NCBI RefSeq assembly: GCF_001886195.1
Contig: NZ_JXLB01000008.1
Span: 59,820-123,819 of the forward strand
From: Enterococcus ratti
GTDB lineage: Bacteria; Bacillota; Bacilli; Lactobacillales; Enterococcaceae
Direction of reading: 5' to 3'
DNA length: 64,000 nt
Made by a program: the position numbers and the translations under genes. The first letter of the stretch is position 1. Each line of letters starts with the position of its first letter. Below, in pieces: positions 9,568 through 18,765 of this stretch. The notes below the pieces were generated by a model. It saw only the letters and a list, made by a program, of their open reading frames with translations, searched no databases and was not told where the DNA came from.

Positions 9568-10152
9568 ATGGCACAACTATTTTTTAAGTATGGTGCAATG
9601 AATAGCGGTAAGACGATCGAAATTTTAAAAGTTGCACACAATTATGAAGAACAAAATAAACCAGTTGTCTTAATGACAAGTGGAATAGATACAAGAGAAG
9701 GTGTTGGAATTGTTTCCAGTCGAATTGGCTTAAAGAGAAAAGCCATGCCGATTTTTGAAGAAACGGATGTTTTCGATGTCATTTTTAAGATGGAATACAA
9801 GCCATACTGTGTATTGATTGATGAAGCACAATTTTTAAAGAAGAAACACGTGCTTGCATTTACGAAAATTGTTGATGAATTAAATATTCCAGTCATGGCA
9901 TTTGGTTTGAAAAATGATTTTAGAAATGAATTATTTGAAGGATCAAAATATCTGCTGCTTTATGCAGATAAAATCGAAGAAATGAAAACAATTTGCTGGT
10001 TCTGCCATAAAAAAGCCATCATGAATTTACACTATGTTGATGGAAAACCAGTCTATAAAGGAAATCAAGTACAAATTGGTGGAAACGAGGCCTATTATCC
10101 AGTTTGTCGAAAGCATTATTTTAAGCCATTGATGATTAAAGAAGGAGAGTAA
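9568..10152 (+). CDS. tdk: Thymidine kinase (type II)
   Basis: It phosphorylates thymidine to dTMP in the salvage pathway. The 194-residue protein starts [10 protein letters not shown], with the P-loop GAMNSGKT at 9-16. The Mg/catalytic segment is LIDEAQFL near 87-94. A zinc site is formed by CWFC and the later CRKH. I chose the ATG at 9568 because relatives begin there and a GGAAGGTGA ribosome site precedes it; the frame extends upstream to 9517 without support. prfA follows after 2 nt, as in other lactic acid bacteria. Confidence 0.95.
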   Translation: MAQLFFKYGAMNSGKTIEILKVAHNYEEQNKPVVLMTSGIDTREGVGIVSSRIGLKRKAMPIFEETDVFDVIFKMEYKPYCVLIDEAQFLKKKHVLAFTKIVDELNIPVMAFGLKNDFRNELFEGSKYLLLYADKIEEMKTICWFCHKKAIMNLHYVDGKPVYKGNQVQIGGNEAYYPVCRKHYFKPLMIKEGE

Positions 10153-10154
10153 CT

Positions 10155-11228
10155 ATGTACGATCAATTACAAGCAATTGAAGACCGATATGAAGAACTTG
10201 GTGAATTGTTGAGTGATCCAGAAGTGATTTCAGATACCAAGCGATTTATGCAGTTATCTAAAGAAGAAGCGAATACTCGTGAAACGGTAGAAGTTTATCG
10301 TCATTATAAAAAAGTTGTTCAAGGAATAAAGGATGCTCAAGAGTTGCTAGGTGAAAAGCTAGATGATGAGATGGCTGAGATGGCAAAAGAAGAATTAGCA
10401 GATTTAAAAAAAGAAAAAGAAGAATTAGAAGAAAAAATCAAAATTTTACTTTTACCGAAAGACCCAAATGATGACAAAAATATCATCATGGAAATTCGTG
10501 GAGCCGCTGGTGGTGACGAAGCTGCCTTATTTGCTGGTGATTTGTTTAATATGTACCAAAAATATGCAGAGTCGCAAGGATGGAAAACTGAAGTCATGGA
10601 AGCGAGTATCACTGGTATCGGCGGTTATAAAGAAGTCATCATGATGATTTCTGGTGACAACGTCTACTCAAAATTAAAATATGAAAGTGGAGCACATCGT
10701 GTGCAACGCGTACCTTCTACTGAATCACAAGGACGCATTCATACTTCTACGGCCACTGTCGTAGTGATGCCAGAAGCAGAAGAAGTAGAAATTGAAATTG
10801 AAGATAAAGACATTCGTACAGATATTTATCATGCTTCAGGTGCCGGTGGACAGCACGTGAATAAGACTGCCTCTGCTGTACGTTTGACCCATTTACCTAC
10901 AGGAATTGTAGTGGCAATGCAAGATGAACGCTCACAGTTAAAGAACCGCGAAAAAGCCATGAAAATTTTACGTGCGCGCGTCTACGATAAAATTCAGCAA
11001 GAAGCACAAAATGAATATGACGCCACTCGTAAGTCAGCAGTGGGAACAGGTGATCGTTCTGAACGAATCCGTACGTATAATTTTCCTCAAAATCGCGTGA
11101 CAGACCATCGCATTGGTTTAACCATTCAAAAGTTAGACCAAATTCTTGCTGGGAAATTAGATGAGATCATTGATGCATTGGTCGTGTATGATCAAACGTC
11201 AAAATTGGAAGCCATGCAAAATGGGTAA
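10155..11228 (+). CDS. prfA: Peptide chain release factor 1
   Basis: RF1 reads UAA and UAG stop codons and triggers peptide release on the ribosome. The 357-residue protein has the GGQ motif at 231-233 within [12 protein letters not shown]. The stop-codon recognition tripeptide is PST at about 187-189 where many RF1 proteins have PAT. The length is normal. Its 3' end overlaps prmC, the methyltransferase that modifies the glutamine of GGQ, so factor and modifier are translationally coupled. The start follows AAGGAGAG. Confidence 0.97.
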   Translation: MYDQLQAIEDRYEELGELLSDPEVISDTKRFMQLSKEEANTRETVEVYRHYKKVVQGIKDAQELLGEKLDDEMAEMAKEELADLKKEKEELEEKIKILLLPKDPNDDKNIIMEIRGAAGGDEAALFAGDLFNMYQKYAESQGWKTEVMEASITGIGGYKEVIMMISGDNVYSKLKYESGAHRVQRVPSTESQGRIHTSTATVVVMPEAEEVEIEIEDKDIRTDIYHASGAGGQHVNKTASAVRLTHLPTGIVVAMQDERSQLKNREKAMKILRARVYDKIQQEAQNEYDATRKSAVGTGDRSERIRTYNFPQNRVTDHRIGLTIQKLDQILAGKLDEIIDALVVYDQTSKLEAMQNG

Positions 11229-12060
11229 GATTACGTACCTAGAAGTCCTATCGCGGGCTTCTTCTTTTTTAGAAGCACATAAAAAAGAAGGCTACAGCAT
11301 CCAATTTCTATTTCTTGAACGAAAAGGTTGGAAAAAAATTGATTGGTTGCTGCATATGAATGAGCCTATTACAAAAAAAGATCAAGAAATGATTGACGCA
11401 GACCTTGAATTTCTTTTAAAGAGCTATCCACCACAATATTTGTTAGGTTACGCCGATTTTTATGGTCATCGATTAAAAGTGACCGAAGATACTTTGATTC
11501 CTAGACCGGAAACAGAAGAATTAGTTGAATTATGTTTAAATGAAACTTCTGATAAAAAATTACATGTCGTTGATATAGGAACGGGAACAGGAGCCATCGC
11601 CATCAGCTTAAAAGCTAAACGGAATAATTGGCAAGTTTCGGCTATTGATTTATCCGTTCAGGCGTTAGCGGTAGCAAAAGAAAATGCTAAGAAAGAACAG
11701 GTAAACATTCATTTTTATCATGGAGATACGCTCCAACCTGTCATGAATCAATTCTTTGATGTGGTTATTTCAAATCCACCCTATATCTGTATGGATGAAT
11801 GGTCATTGATGGATGAAAGTGTTCGTACATTTGAACCAAAACTAGCATTATTTGCCGAAGACAAAGGATTGGCAATTTATAAAAAAATAGCGAAAGAAGC
11901 AAAAAATATTTTGAAGCCTGATGGGAAAATATTTTTGGAAATAGGATATAATCAAGGACAAGCAGTTCAACAGATTTTTCAAAAAGCTTTTCCCGCTAAA
12001 AAGGTGAAAAGAAGAAAAGACCTATTCGGAAAAGAACGAATGATAACTGTGTTAAACTAG
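11221..12060 (+). CDS. prmC: Release factor glutamine methyltransferase PrmC
   Basis: It methylates the GGQ glutamine of release factors using S-adenosylmethionine. The 279-residue protein has the SAM motif [10 protein letters not shown] near 118-127 and the NPPY motif at 185-188, which binds the target amide. I place the start at ATG 11221, overlapping the prfA stop by 8 nt. The frame extends upstream through prfA, but those residues are not PrmC-like. An N-terminal helical domain precedes the methyltransferase fold, as usual. Confidence 0.95.
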   Translation: MGKITYLEVLSRASSFLEAHKKEGYSIQFLFLERKGWKKIDWLLHMNEPITKKDQEMIDADLEFLLKSYPPQYLLGYADFYGHRLKVTEDTLIPRPETEELVELCLNETSDKKLHVVDIGTGTGAIAISLKAKRNNWQVSAIDLSVQALAVAKENAKKEQVNIHFYHGDTLQPVMNQFFDVVISNPPYICMDEWSLMDESVRTFEPKLALFAEDKGLAIYKKIAKEAKNILKPDGKIFLEIGYNQGQAVQQIFQKAFPAKKVKRRKDLFGKERMITVLN

Positions 12061-12061
12061 T

Positions 12062-12590
12062 TGTGGACAAAAAAATTTTTTTATGTTTTTTTATTATAAA
12101 AAAACATTGATTTAATAAGGCTGGAAATGAGTTTTTAACTTATCAACAGACTTATCCTCTATTAACAAAGTAGTTATCAACGACCTGTTGATAAAACAAG
12201 CAAAAAATACAATAAATCAAGCATATTGAAAAAAGAGGATGTGGATAGATTGTGGAAACTAATTATTATTATGAACAACAATTATCGGAAGCAGCTCAAG
12301 CCTTAAAAAACGGTCAATTAATTGCTTTTCCAACAGAAACCGTCTATGGATTAGGAGCTAACGCACTTTTGCCGGAAGCAGTCGCGCAAGTGTTTTCAGT
12401 CAAAGACCGTCCACAAGACAATCCTTTAATTGTTCATGTTTCATCATTTGAACAAGTCAAGTCATATGTGGATAACTTTCATCCTTTAACGGAAAAAATC
12501 GTGAAAAATTTTTGGCCGGGACCCCTTACTCTCATTTTTAAAATAAAAAAAGGGGGATTACCTGCCATTGTGACAGGGGGGTTATCCACA
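12062..12590. promoter_or_regulatory. Cluster of DnaA-box-like 9-mers upstream of and inside tsaC
   Basis: Against TTATCCACA I find two perfect copies inside tsaC (12467-12475 minus, 12582-12590 plus). One-mismatch copies lie at 12062-12070 (minus), 12140-12148 (plus), 12186-12194 (minus) and 12240-12248 (minus). A two-mismatch copy is at 12174-12182. They crowd the 190-nt gap between prmC and tsaC and the first third of tsaC. From memory, DnaA binds near ywlC, the tsaC orthologue, in Bacillus subtilis, which would make this a conserved DnaA-controlled site. Binding here is inferred. Confidence 0.55.
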
Positions 12591-13277
12591 GCTGCATTTC
12601 GCATGCCGGATAACAAAAAAACTCTTCAAGTAATCAAGCTAGCAAAAGTCCCAATTGTTGGTCCAAGTGCAAATACTTCTGGAAAGCCTAGTCCTACAAC
12701 TGCCGAGCATGTGTATCATGATTTACAAGGAAAAATTACGGGAATCATTGATGATGGAGCAACACGAATCGGCGTAGAGTCAACGGTCATTGATTTAAGT
12801 GATCCGATGAGCGAGCCAATGATTTTACGTCCGGGGGCAGTGACAAAAGAACAATTAGAAGCCGCAATTGGTGGAAAAGTAACGATCGATCAGCACTTAA
12901 TTCAAAGTTCTGAGACACCTAAATCTCCAGGGATGAAATATCGTCATTATTCTCCTGATACGACTGTCATGATGGTCTATGAAGAGGACTGGCAAGAAGC
13001 AATAAAGTGGGCAAAAGATAATCAACTACGAGTAGGTGTGATTGCAGGTCCTAAGATTGCAGAATCTGTTCGGTTTGATGTAGCTGCGGTCTATATGTAC
13101 TTTGACGATTCTGTTAAAGCCGCAACTCAAGGACTGTTTGCCGGTCTGCGTAGTTTAGATGAGAAAATGTTAGGACTCGACTTGATTTTTGTTGAAGTTT
13201 TTTCAGAAGAAGGACTAGGAAATGCTTATATGAACCGTTTAAGAAAATCAGCCGGGCAAAAATATTTTGAAAAATAA
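12252..13277 (+). CDS. tsaC: L-threonylcarbamoyladenylate synthase (Sua5/TsaC family)
   Basis: It makes threonylcarbamoyl-AMP from threonine, bicarbonate and ATP, the first step of the t6A37 modification of ANN-decoding tRNAs. At 341 residues it is the long Sua5 type: a YrdC domain (FPTETVYGLGANAL near 25, SANTSGKPSPT near 138) plus a C-terminal Sua5 domain after about residue 225. The start is a GTG at 12252 with a distant AGAGGATG. In Bacillus the orthologue is called ywlC. It sits in the conserved prfA-prmC-tsaC-glyA run. The DnaA-box cluster overlaps its upstream region and first third. Confidence 0.93.
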   Translation: METNYYYEQQLSEAAQALKNGQLIAFPTETVYGLGANALLPEAVAQVFSVKDRPQDNPLIVHVSSFEQVKSYVDNFHPLTEKIVKNFWPGPLTLIFKIKKGGLPAIVTGGLSTAAFRMPDNKKTLQVIKLAKVPIVGPSANTSGKPSPTTAEHVYHDLQGKITGIIDDGATRIGVESTVIDLSDPMSEPMILRPGAVTKEQLEAAIGGKVTIDQHLIQSSETPKSPGMKYRHYSPDTTVMMVYEEDWQEAIKWAKDNQLRVGVIAGPKIAESVRFDVAAVYMYFDDSVKAATQGLFAGLRSLDEKMLGLDLIFVEVFSEEGLGNAYMNRLRKSAGQKYFEK

Positions 13278-13486
13278 TAAAGAAATTTTCTGATGGTACA
13301 ATCAATAAAGTAACTACAACTTAATAAAACTGAGAGTTTGTATTCAAGAGATACATGGCTAACTAAAAGAAGTAGAATGACAAGGCTAATCAATAAAATG
13401 AGATGAAAAACTTTGTTTTCTGATGTTAAACTTTTTATAGTTTTTCCATAACTTTCTTGATAAACAATAAAAAGGAGCTGTTATTT

Positions 13487-14731
13487 GTGGTAGACTACAA
13501 AACATTTGACCCTGATTTATGGGCGGCAATCGCAAAAGAAGAAAAAAGACAAGAAAATAATCTGGAACTCATCGCTTCTGAAAATTTTGTTTCTGAAGCA
13601 GTAATGGCGGCTCAAGGAAGTATTTTAACAAATAAATATGCAGAAGGCTATCCCGGCCATCGGTATTATGGTGGCTGTGAGTTTGTTGATATCGTTGAAA
13701 ATTTAGCGATCGATCGTGCAAAAGAATTATTTGGAGCAAAATTTGTAAACGTTCAACCACATTCTGGCTCACAAGCCAACACGGCAGCATATCTTGCACT
13801 CGTAGAACATGGAGATACTATCTTAGGGATGGATCTTTCAGCGGGAGGTCACCTGACACATGGTTCTCCCGTTAATTTTAGCGGGAAAACGTATCATTTT
13901 ACCTCTTATGGTGTCGATCCAACTACAGAGGTAATTGATTACAACGTTGTTCGAATTTTAGCTAGAAAACATCAGCCAAAATTAATTGTCGCGGGTGCAA
14001 GTGCGTATGGTAGAACCATTGATTTTGAAAAATTTCGAGAAATAGCAGATGAAGTCGGCGCAAAATTAATGGTTGATATGGCGCACATTGCTGGTCTAGT
14101 TGCAACAGGACTTCATCCAAGTCCAATTCCTTATGCAGATATTACAACAACTACCACACATAAGACCTTACGTGGACCACGCGGTGGAATGATTCTAACC
14201 AATGATGAAGCGCTATCAAAAAAAATCAATCAAGCTGTTTTTCCGGGAATTCAAGGGGGACCGCTAGAACATGTAATTGCTGGAAAAGCTGCTGCTTTTA
14301 AAGAGGCTTTAACTGTTGACTTTAAAGAATATAGCAAACAAATCATTGCGAATGCAAAAGCAATGACGAAAGTTTTTAATCAAGCAATCGGAACAAGAGT
14401 AGTCTCCGGAGCAACAGATAATCACTTGATCTTGATTGATGTACGCAAGATGAAATTAAATGGGAAAGAAGCTGAAAGTATTTTAGACAGTGTAAATATT
14501 ACCGTCAATAAAAATTTAATTCCTTTTGAAACCCTTAGCCCATTCAAGACAAGTGGGATTCGTATCGGAACACCTGCTATCACAACCAGAGGACTCAAAG
14601 AAGCAGAAGCAATACAAGTCGCAGAACTTATCGTAAAAGCATTGCAAGCAAAAGGAAGCAAAGCGGAGCTAGAAGAGATAAAAGCAAATGTTTGCGCTTT
14701 GACGGAGAAGTATCCTCTATATAAAAAATAA
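13487..14731 (+). CDS. glyA: Serine hydroxymethyltransferase
   Basis: This PLP enzyme interconverts serine and glycine with tetrahydrofolate and is the main source of one-carbon units. The 414-residue protein starts [12 protein letters not shown] at a GTG (13487), preceded by AAAGGAG at 9 nt. A longer frame from 13457 has no such site. The PLP lysine is in [14 protein letters not shown]. The IASENF and [13 protein letters not shown] segments are typical. It is separated from tsaC by about 210 nt and may have its own promoter. Confidence 0.96.
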   Translation: MVDYKTFDPDLWAAIAKEEKRQENNLELIASENFVSEAVMAAQGSILTNKYAEGYPGHRYYGGCEFVDIVENLAIDRAKELFGAKFVNVQPHSGSQANTAAYLALVEHGDTILGMDLSAGGHLTHGSPVNFSGKTYHFTSYGVDPTTEVIDYNVVRILARKHQPKLIVAGASAYGRTIDFEKFREIADEVGAKLMVDMAHIAGLVATGLHPSPIPYADITTTTTHKTLRGPRGGMILTNDEALSKKINQAVFPGIQGGPLEHVIAGKAAAFKEALTVDFKEYSKQIIANAKAMTKVFNQAIGTRVVSGATDNHLILIDVRKMKLNGKEAESILDSVNITVNKNLIPFETLSPFKTSGIRIGTPAITTRGLKEAEAIQVAELIVKALQAKGSKAELEEIKANVCALTEKYPLYKK

Positions 14732-15286
14732 TAGCCAACATTTATAATAGGCATAGCTAATTGCTAGAACAAAGAGATTCTTCTTTGATAGTGTATATTT
14801 ATTTTCTTTATAAAACAAAGGATTCAAAAAGTAAAATATATAAAATGTTATAGAAAGTATCTGTAGAATTTAGTAATTAGATTATAGAAAATTAATTTTT
14901 TAGGCTGTTTTCAAAAAAAGAAAGGGGCATTTAATTTTTTGAACAGCTCTTTTTTATAATCAAGAATTTTATTTCAAGGAATTCAATTTTTCATGGGGAA
15001 CTTGGACGAAGCTTATAGGAAAAACAGTCTGTCTATAAAATAGTTAAAAACAGTATAGACAAGTGGATAGTTTGTGTAATATTTTCTTTACTTTAGAAGT
15101 AATAAAAATAACAAAAAAACGCTATTTTAAAGGTATATTTGTTATTTTTGGAGCGTTGTTTCATTTTTTGAATCTTGTTGTTTTATTTGTTTCATTTTCT
15201 TTTGAAAAATTGTGGGTTTGACTGGTCAACAGCTTCTTTTTGTTTTACAATGAGAAAGAAACGACAGAACAAAGGAGACCAGAAAA
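14732..15286. other. glyA-upp intergenic region with terminator, inverted repeat and upp leader
   Basis: No gene is seen. It holds the terminator listed at 14902. An inverted repeat has AAAAATAACAAA at 15104-15115 pairing with TTTGTTATTTTT at 15138-15149. A small TTGACTGGTCAA dyad lies at 15218-15229. A TACAAT at 15246-15251 is a possible upp -10, but the TTGACT is 22 nt away, too far for a standard promoter, so the dyad may instead be an operator. Confidence 0.45.
14902..14956 (+). terminator. Terminator in the glyA-upp gap
   Basis: GGCTGTTTTCAAAAAA pairs, with a bulge, with TTTTTTGAACAGCTC ending near 14949, followed by TTTTTTA. The hairpin lies 170 nt past the glyA stop. Confidence 0.6.
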
Positions 15287-15916
15287 ATGGGCAAATTTCA
15301 AGTGATCGATCATCCATTAATTCAACACAAACTAACAATTATTCGAGATAAAGATTGTGGGACGAAAGTTTTCCGTGAGGTTGTCGACGAAATTGCTATG
15401 CTGATGGCATATGAAGTATCACGTGATATGCCGTTAGAAGATAGTGTAATTGAAACACCTATTACTAAAACTACACAAAAAACGTTATCTGGTAAAAAAG
15501 TAGCCATCATTCCCATTTTACGTGCAGGTATTGGTATGGTTGATGGAATTTTAGAGTTGATTCCTGCTGCGAAAGTAGGACATATCGGCTTATATCGTGA
15601 TGAGGAAACACTTGAACCACATGAATATTTTGTAAAATTACCTGAAGATATTGATGCACGTCAATTATTTGTTGTTGACCCCATGTTAGCCACTGGTGGT
15701 TCAGCAATTATGGCGATTGATGCTTTAAAAGAGCGCGGTGCTTCAAACATCAAATTTGTGTGTTTGGTGGCAGCGCCAGAAGGAGTAAAATCTTTACAAG
15801 AAGCGCATCCGGATATTGACATTTATACCGCTTCATTAGATGAAAAATTAAATGAACAAGGGTATATTGTTCCTGGTTTAGGAGATGCTGGCGATCGTTT
15901 GTTTGGAACAAAATAA
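15287..15916 (+). CDS. upp: Uracil phosphoribosyltransferase
   Basis: It converts uracil and PRPP to UMP in pyrimidine salvage. The 209-residue protein has the PRPP loop [11 protein letters not shown] near 125-135, the flexible-loop region PILRAGIGM near 71-79 and the uracil-binding tail [17 protein letters not shown]. The start ATG follows AAAGGAGACC. In many firmicutes upp follows glyA, as here, although the 555-nt gap suggests separate transcription. Confidence 0.97.
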   Translation: MGKFQVIDHPLIQHKLTIIRDKDCGTKVFREVVDEIAMLMAYEVSRDMPLEDSVIETPITKTTQKTLSGKKVAIIPILRAGIGMVDGILELIPAAKVGHIGLYRDEETLEPHEYFVKLPEDIDARQLFVVDPMLATGGSAIMAIDALKERGASNIKFVCLVAAPEGVKSLQEAHPDIDIYTASLDEKLNEQGYIVPGLGDAGDRLFGTK

Positions 15917-15960
15917 GACCGTTAAAAATTATTCTTTTTGAATGAAAAAACAGATAAAGC

Positions 15961-16022
15961 TTCATAACAAAAAATAAGACTTCTTTTGACGCGTCAAAAG
16001 AAGTCTTATTTTTTGTTATGAA
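15961..16022. repeat. Perfect 62-bp palindrome after upp
   Basis: The left 31 nt (starting TTCATAACAAAAAATAAGAC) are the exact reverse complement of the right 31 nt, with the centre GACGCGTC and no loop. The flanking bases do not match. As RNA it would fold into a very long hairpin and could terminate transcription from both sides. It begins 44 nt after the upp stop. The remaining gap to 16500 shows no gene. Confidence 0.85.
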
Positions 16023-16500
16023 TTGACGTCCGTTTCCGTTCACTTGTGAAACATTTGTTTCGAATGTGGTAAGAGCGGCTGTAACGATCCATATGTAAGT
16101 AGACACAGACTAGCCGTGTTGTAGGTCAAAAGAAGTTTTTTGTCTAATCGTTTGATCTAGATAAAGATGGAAAGAAAAGTATTTTATTCTTTTGTTTCCT
16201 AAATAGCGGTAAAAAAATAGTAAGTTTATAAAAAATGAAAGAAATTATAACAACGGCGGCTTAAGAGAGGTTGAGGGTGAAATGTTTCCAAAAAACGAAA
16301 TATGAATGTTCCTTCTTTTTCAGAAGAGATAGAATACTTCTAGCGTTTTCTAATAAAGAAGAAATACAATAGATGTAAATTGGATAAGCTTTGGAATTTT
16401 TATTTCTTTTATTAAAAAAAATCGTTTTTCTAAACTGCATTAATGCGGATAAAATAAAGACATGTTTTGTTGTCACTACTAATAGTAAAGGAGAGATTTA
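16023..16500. other. Gap between the palindrome and the small basic gene
   Basis: No convincing gene is seen. Minus-strand frames at 15750-16106 and 16261-16476 have no ribosome site, and the first runs through the palindrome and upp. The last 20 nt carry the AAAGGAG ribosome site of the gene at 16501. Confidence 0.4.
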
Positions 16501-16728
16501 ATGCAAAATCACTATGTAGAAGATCCAACATTTAAACGAAAAGGAGGGGAGACATCAAAAAGTAAAGAAAAAGCGCCAGCTCCTTTACCACGTAATACAC
16601 ATAGTATGAATAGAGCGCCAGCTGTTTTACCTCGTCGTACTATGGATAGTATAAAAAGTCAAAGCTACAATAGTTATACTAATACTAGTTCATATAAGGG
16701 ACAGTATCAATCTTATTCAGATAGATAG
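16501..16728 (+). CDS. Small basic proline-rich protein with an internal repeat
   Basis: The 75-residue protein follows a good AAAGGAG site at 8 nt and ends just before a strong terminator, so it is probably a real, independently transcribed gene. It is basic and polar, with no hydrophobic segment. Two adjacent copies of a motif, APAPLPRNTHSMN and APAVLPRRTMDSI, are followed by a Ser/Tyr/Asn-rich tail ending YSDR. It looks intrinsically disordered. I recognise no family. A cytoplasmic nucleic-acid- or membrane-surface-binding role is conceivable but unsupported. Confidence 0.6.
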   Translation: MQNHYVEDPTFKRKGGETSKSKEKAPAPLPRNTHSMNRAPAVLPRRTMDSIKSQSYNSYTNTSSYKGQYQSYSDR

Positions 16729-16744
16729 TTAATCACAAATAAAA

Positions 16745-16792
16745 AGTGGGACAATCATCGGGTTTTTCTCTGACTGTTGTCCCGCTTTTGTT
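16745..16792. terminator. Bidirectional terminator between convergent small genes
   Basis: AAGTGGGACAATCA from 16744 pairs with TGTTGTCCCGCTTT around a loop with inner CGG/CTG pairing, and is followed by TTTTG. On the minus strand it can serve the gene at 16801. It belongs to the same hairpin type as that at 775. Confidence 0.75.
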
Positions 16793-16800
16793 GAATTCTG

Positions 16801-17043
16801 TTAAATTTTCTTCAATTCTTTGTAATTAATAATGATTACACCTTTACTTTGAGTCATTAAATTGGTATTTTCTTCTGTTTCATCAATTTCAACAACCGCA
16901 GAATTTTTTAGTTGTTTTGAAACGATTCCAGTTTGTGGCGTTCCATGAAACATAAATGCCACGTGTGTATTGATCGTAAATTTTTCCCCGAATTCTGATG
17001 GTACAATTGTTGTGTCAAATTTTCCAAACGTTGCCATTTTCAT
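16801..17043 (-). CDS. DUF2187-like small protein
   Basis: The 80-residue protein has the pattern VAFMFHGTPQTGIVSKQLKN followed by SAVVEI, which fits the KOW-like DUF2187 fold of short firmicute proteins (a basic strand, TGxV, then NSxxVEI). The tail NYKELKKI is also typical. The start at ATG 17043 follows AAAGGCAGG; a second ATG two codons later is possible. The family has no established function. Confidence 0.65.
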   Translation of the reverse strand: MKMATFGKFDTTIVPSEFGEKFTINTHVAFMFHGTPQTGIVSKQLKNSAVVEIDETEENTNLMTQSKGVIIINYKELKKI

Positions 17044-17173
17044 AAAACCTGCCTTTCATATCAATTATACCACGTTTTATGAAAAAGATCATGAAATAAA
17101 ATAAAATTTCCACTTCTGACTTTACAATTTTATTAATTACGTATATAATTCTATGTGGTAATATTTATAAAAA

Positions 17174-17246
17174 GCCAGCTTAGCTCAGTTGGTAGAGCAA
17201 CGCACTCGTAACGCGTAGGTCACAGGTTCGAACCCTGCAGCTGGCA
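17174..17246 (+). tRNA. tRNA-Thr, anticodon CGT
   Basis: A full 73-nt cloverleaf is present. The acceptor arm is GCCAGCT (17174-17180) with AGCTGGC (17239-17245) and discriminator A. The D arm is AGCTCAGTTGGTAGAGCA. The anticodon loop CTCGTAA carries CGT. The T arm is ACAGGTTCGAACCCTGC. One anticodon-stem pair (A-C next to the loop) is mismatched. CCA is not encoded. A broken integrase lies directly downstream on the opposite strand, the usual arrangement when the 3' end of a tRNA served as attachment site. Confidence 0.93.
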
Positions 17247-17254
17247 TGAAAACT

Positions 17255-17296
17255 AAGAGAGAAATGCTAATATATAAGCGTTTCTCTCTTTTTTTG
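17255..17296 (+). terminator. Terminator after tRNA-Thr
   Basis: AAGAGAGAAA at 17255-17264 pairs with TTTCTCTCTT at 17281-17290 and is followed by TTTTT. Confidence 0.8.
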
Positions 17297-17316
17297 TGCC
17301 AAACATGTGCCAAATA

Positions 17317-17883
17317 CTATCTAATTTTTAACATACCCTGAAATACACCTTTGTTTTTTTCCACTTCTCTTTCTTCCACTTCTTTAACTACGTGGCTATA
17401 AGTTTTTGTTGTCACAGATAGATTTTTATGACCCAAACGTTTTGAAACAGCCATGATATTAATTCCTTTGAAAATTAAAATAGAGGCATGCTTATGACGC
17501 AATCCATGTATTGTAAGAGGAATAGAAATCAATAACTCTTTAAGTTTTTGTTTACAGCATTATTCGAGATTGTACCTTCTTTTACATTATAAAATACAAA
17601 ATCATTTTTATCTTGATAACCCCAAGCTCTGTCAATTGAAATCTGTCCTGTTTTTAAATCTACGCGATCCCAAGTCCACTCTAAAAGCTCAGCAAAACGC
17701 ATACCTGTAGCTCTTGCTACAAAAATAATGAAGTGCGAAGCAAATCGAGGTTCTAATTTTTCTTTTGCTAAACTCATCAACACTTGAAACTCATTATAGT
17801 TTAAAAATTTCTCTTCCTCTGTCGACAGCATTAACTAAACTAGCTCTGATATGTATATTTAGACGTTCCACAAAAGCATCAGC
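17317..17883 (-). pseudogene. Tyrosine recombinase (integrase), frameshifted and truncated
   Basis: Three minus-strand frames make up one integrase. The first (17812-17883) reads KTYADAFVERLNIHIRAS, an N-terminal core-binding segment. The second (17529-17831) has ATGMRFAELLEWTW with the first catalytic Arg. The third (17317-17532) has the HGLRHKHA box, LGH and the tyrosine in TKTYSHVV. Frameshifts lie near 17820 and 17535, and the N-terminal arm-binding domain is missing. All C-terminal catalytic residues remain readable, so the decay is fairly recent. The position beside tRNA-Thr marks the integration site of a phage or genomic island. Confidence 0.85.
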
Positions 17884-18015
17884 ATATGTTTTCGGCAAAC
17901 TTATTTAGTTTTTGCTGGTACGTTTGTCCTTCAGGAAGAAAAAGCTTTAATAACGAGCTTTCAGACCAAGCGGAAACTTCTTGTATACAAGATAATACAT
18001 AGGTAAGGTTAGTAA

Positions 18016-18373
18016 AGAGAAAAGAGATGTGACGACTTTGAAAAAATCGAAGGCTTAACCTGTGCTCGCCATAAATACGAAGAGTATCCAAATGTTTTGT
18101 TAGATGATCAAATGGAGAAACTTAAAACTGAGTTTTTAAACGATTATCAAGAAAGAATTGAACGATCTGAATATTGCGCACCTACAGGTAAAAGCTACAA
18201 GAGCTACTTAGCTATCATTCACAATTGTGCTAAGAAAGACAATCAAGCTTTGAAAAGAGCGTCCAGCGGATTTAAATACAATACAAGATAATCCTAATAA
18301 GTTAAAACACAACTTAGACAAATTCAACGAAGAATATAAAAACGGTAAAAGCATTATTGATTATGCCACCTAG
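18016..18373 (+). pseudogene. Phage/element replication-protein remnant
   Basis: The frame 18016-18291 lacks a proper start and reads DDFEKIEGLTCARHKYEEYP, then ends with a segment of the form YKSYLAIIHNCAKKD. This resembles the C-terminal TYKnHylTIrNWakKD signature of phage replisome-organiser and DnaD-like proteins. After a frameshift near 18265 a second frame continues to TAG 18371-18373 with DNPNKLKHNLDKFNEEYKNG. It is probably the 3' part of a gene whose front is gone. Confidence is moderate and rests on one recognisable motif. Confidence 0.5.
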
Positions 18374-18388
18374 CATGACCATTGATAT

Positions 18389-18613
18389 TTTATGGGCTAT
18401 TTAAAATGAAAGAGTACATGAATGATTTTCGATAAACATGTAAATTTAAAATATAAATTTAGAAATCGACACTCTTGGGCAGAAGAATATTATGTGAGTA
18501 CGGTTGGACTCAACAAAGCGACTATCAAAAAATAGATTCAAGAGCAAGAAAAGCATGATATGGCGATAGATAAATTGAATGTTCGAGAATACCAAGACCC
18601 TTTCAAGGGTTAG
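18389..18613 (+). pseudogene. IS200-family transposase (TnpA) 3' remnant with stops
   Basis: One frame reads FMGYLK, stop, KST, stop, MIFDKHVNLKYKFRNRHSWA, YYVSTVGLNKATIKK, stop, IQEQEKHD and ends YQDPFKG. This follows the end of IS200/IS605 TnpA proteins (FMGYLKxKSxLMIFDRHANLKYKYGNRHFW, then YYVxTVG with the catalytic tyrosine, then DPFxG). Three in-frame stops and loss of the 5' half show it is dead. The hairpin end of the element follows. Confidence 0.85.
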
Positions 18614-18682
18614 AAAGTAATACAAATATCTTTTTAAAGATGGACAAAAGTGGAAAAGGCAATATGGCTTGAACATGAAATG

Positions 18683-18752
18683 AGAAAGCCAGCGTCTTTG
18701 GCGCTGGCCGGTGTTAAGGGCTTATAGCCCTAGTGCAAACTACCCTTTTGAA
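18683..18752 (+). mobile_element. Right end of an IS200-like element (hairpins)
   Basis: CCAGCG at 18689-18694 pairs with CGCTGG at 18702-18707, and AGGGCT at 18718-18723 pairs with AGCCCT at 18727-18732. These subterminal foldbacks, rather than inverted terminal repeats, are what IS200/IS605 elements carry. A weak echo of the AAGGGCTTATAG block occurs near 62573. Confidence 0.6.
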
Positions 18753-18765
18753 GGATGGTTATGAT

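Noticed and set aside
15218..15251. TTGACT ... TACAAT as the upp promoter
   Set aside because: The 22-nt spacing is too long for a sigma-A promoter; the TTGAC/GTCAA dyad may be an operator instead.
15750..16106. 118-codon minus-strand frame across the end of upp
   Set aside because: It reads through the perfect palindrome and antisense to upp, with no ribosome site.
17879..18091. 70-codon minus-strand frame near the integrase remnant
   Set aside because: It runs opposite to the recognisable replication-protein remnant and shows no domain; it is probably a shadow frame.
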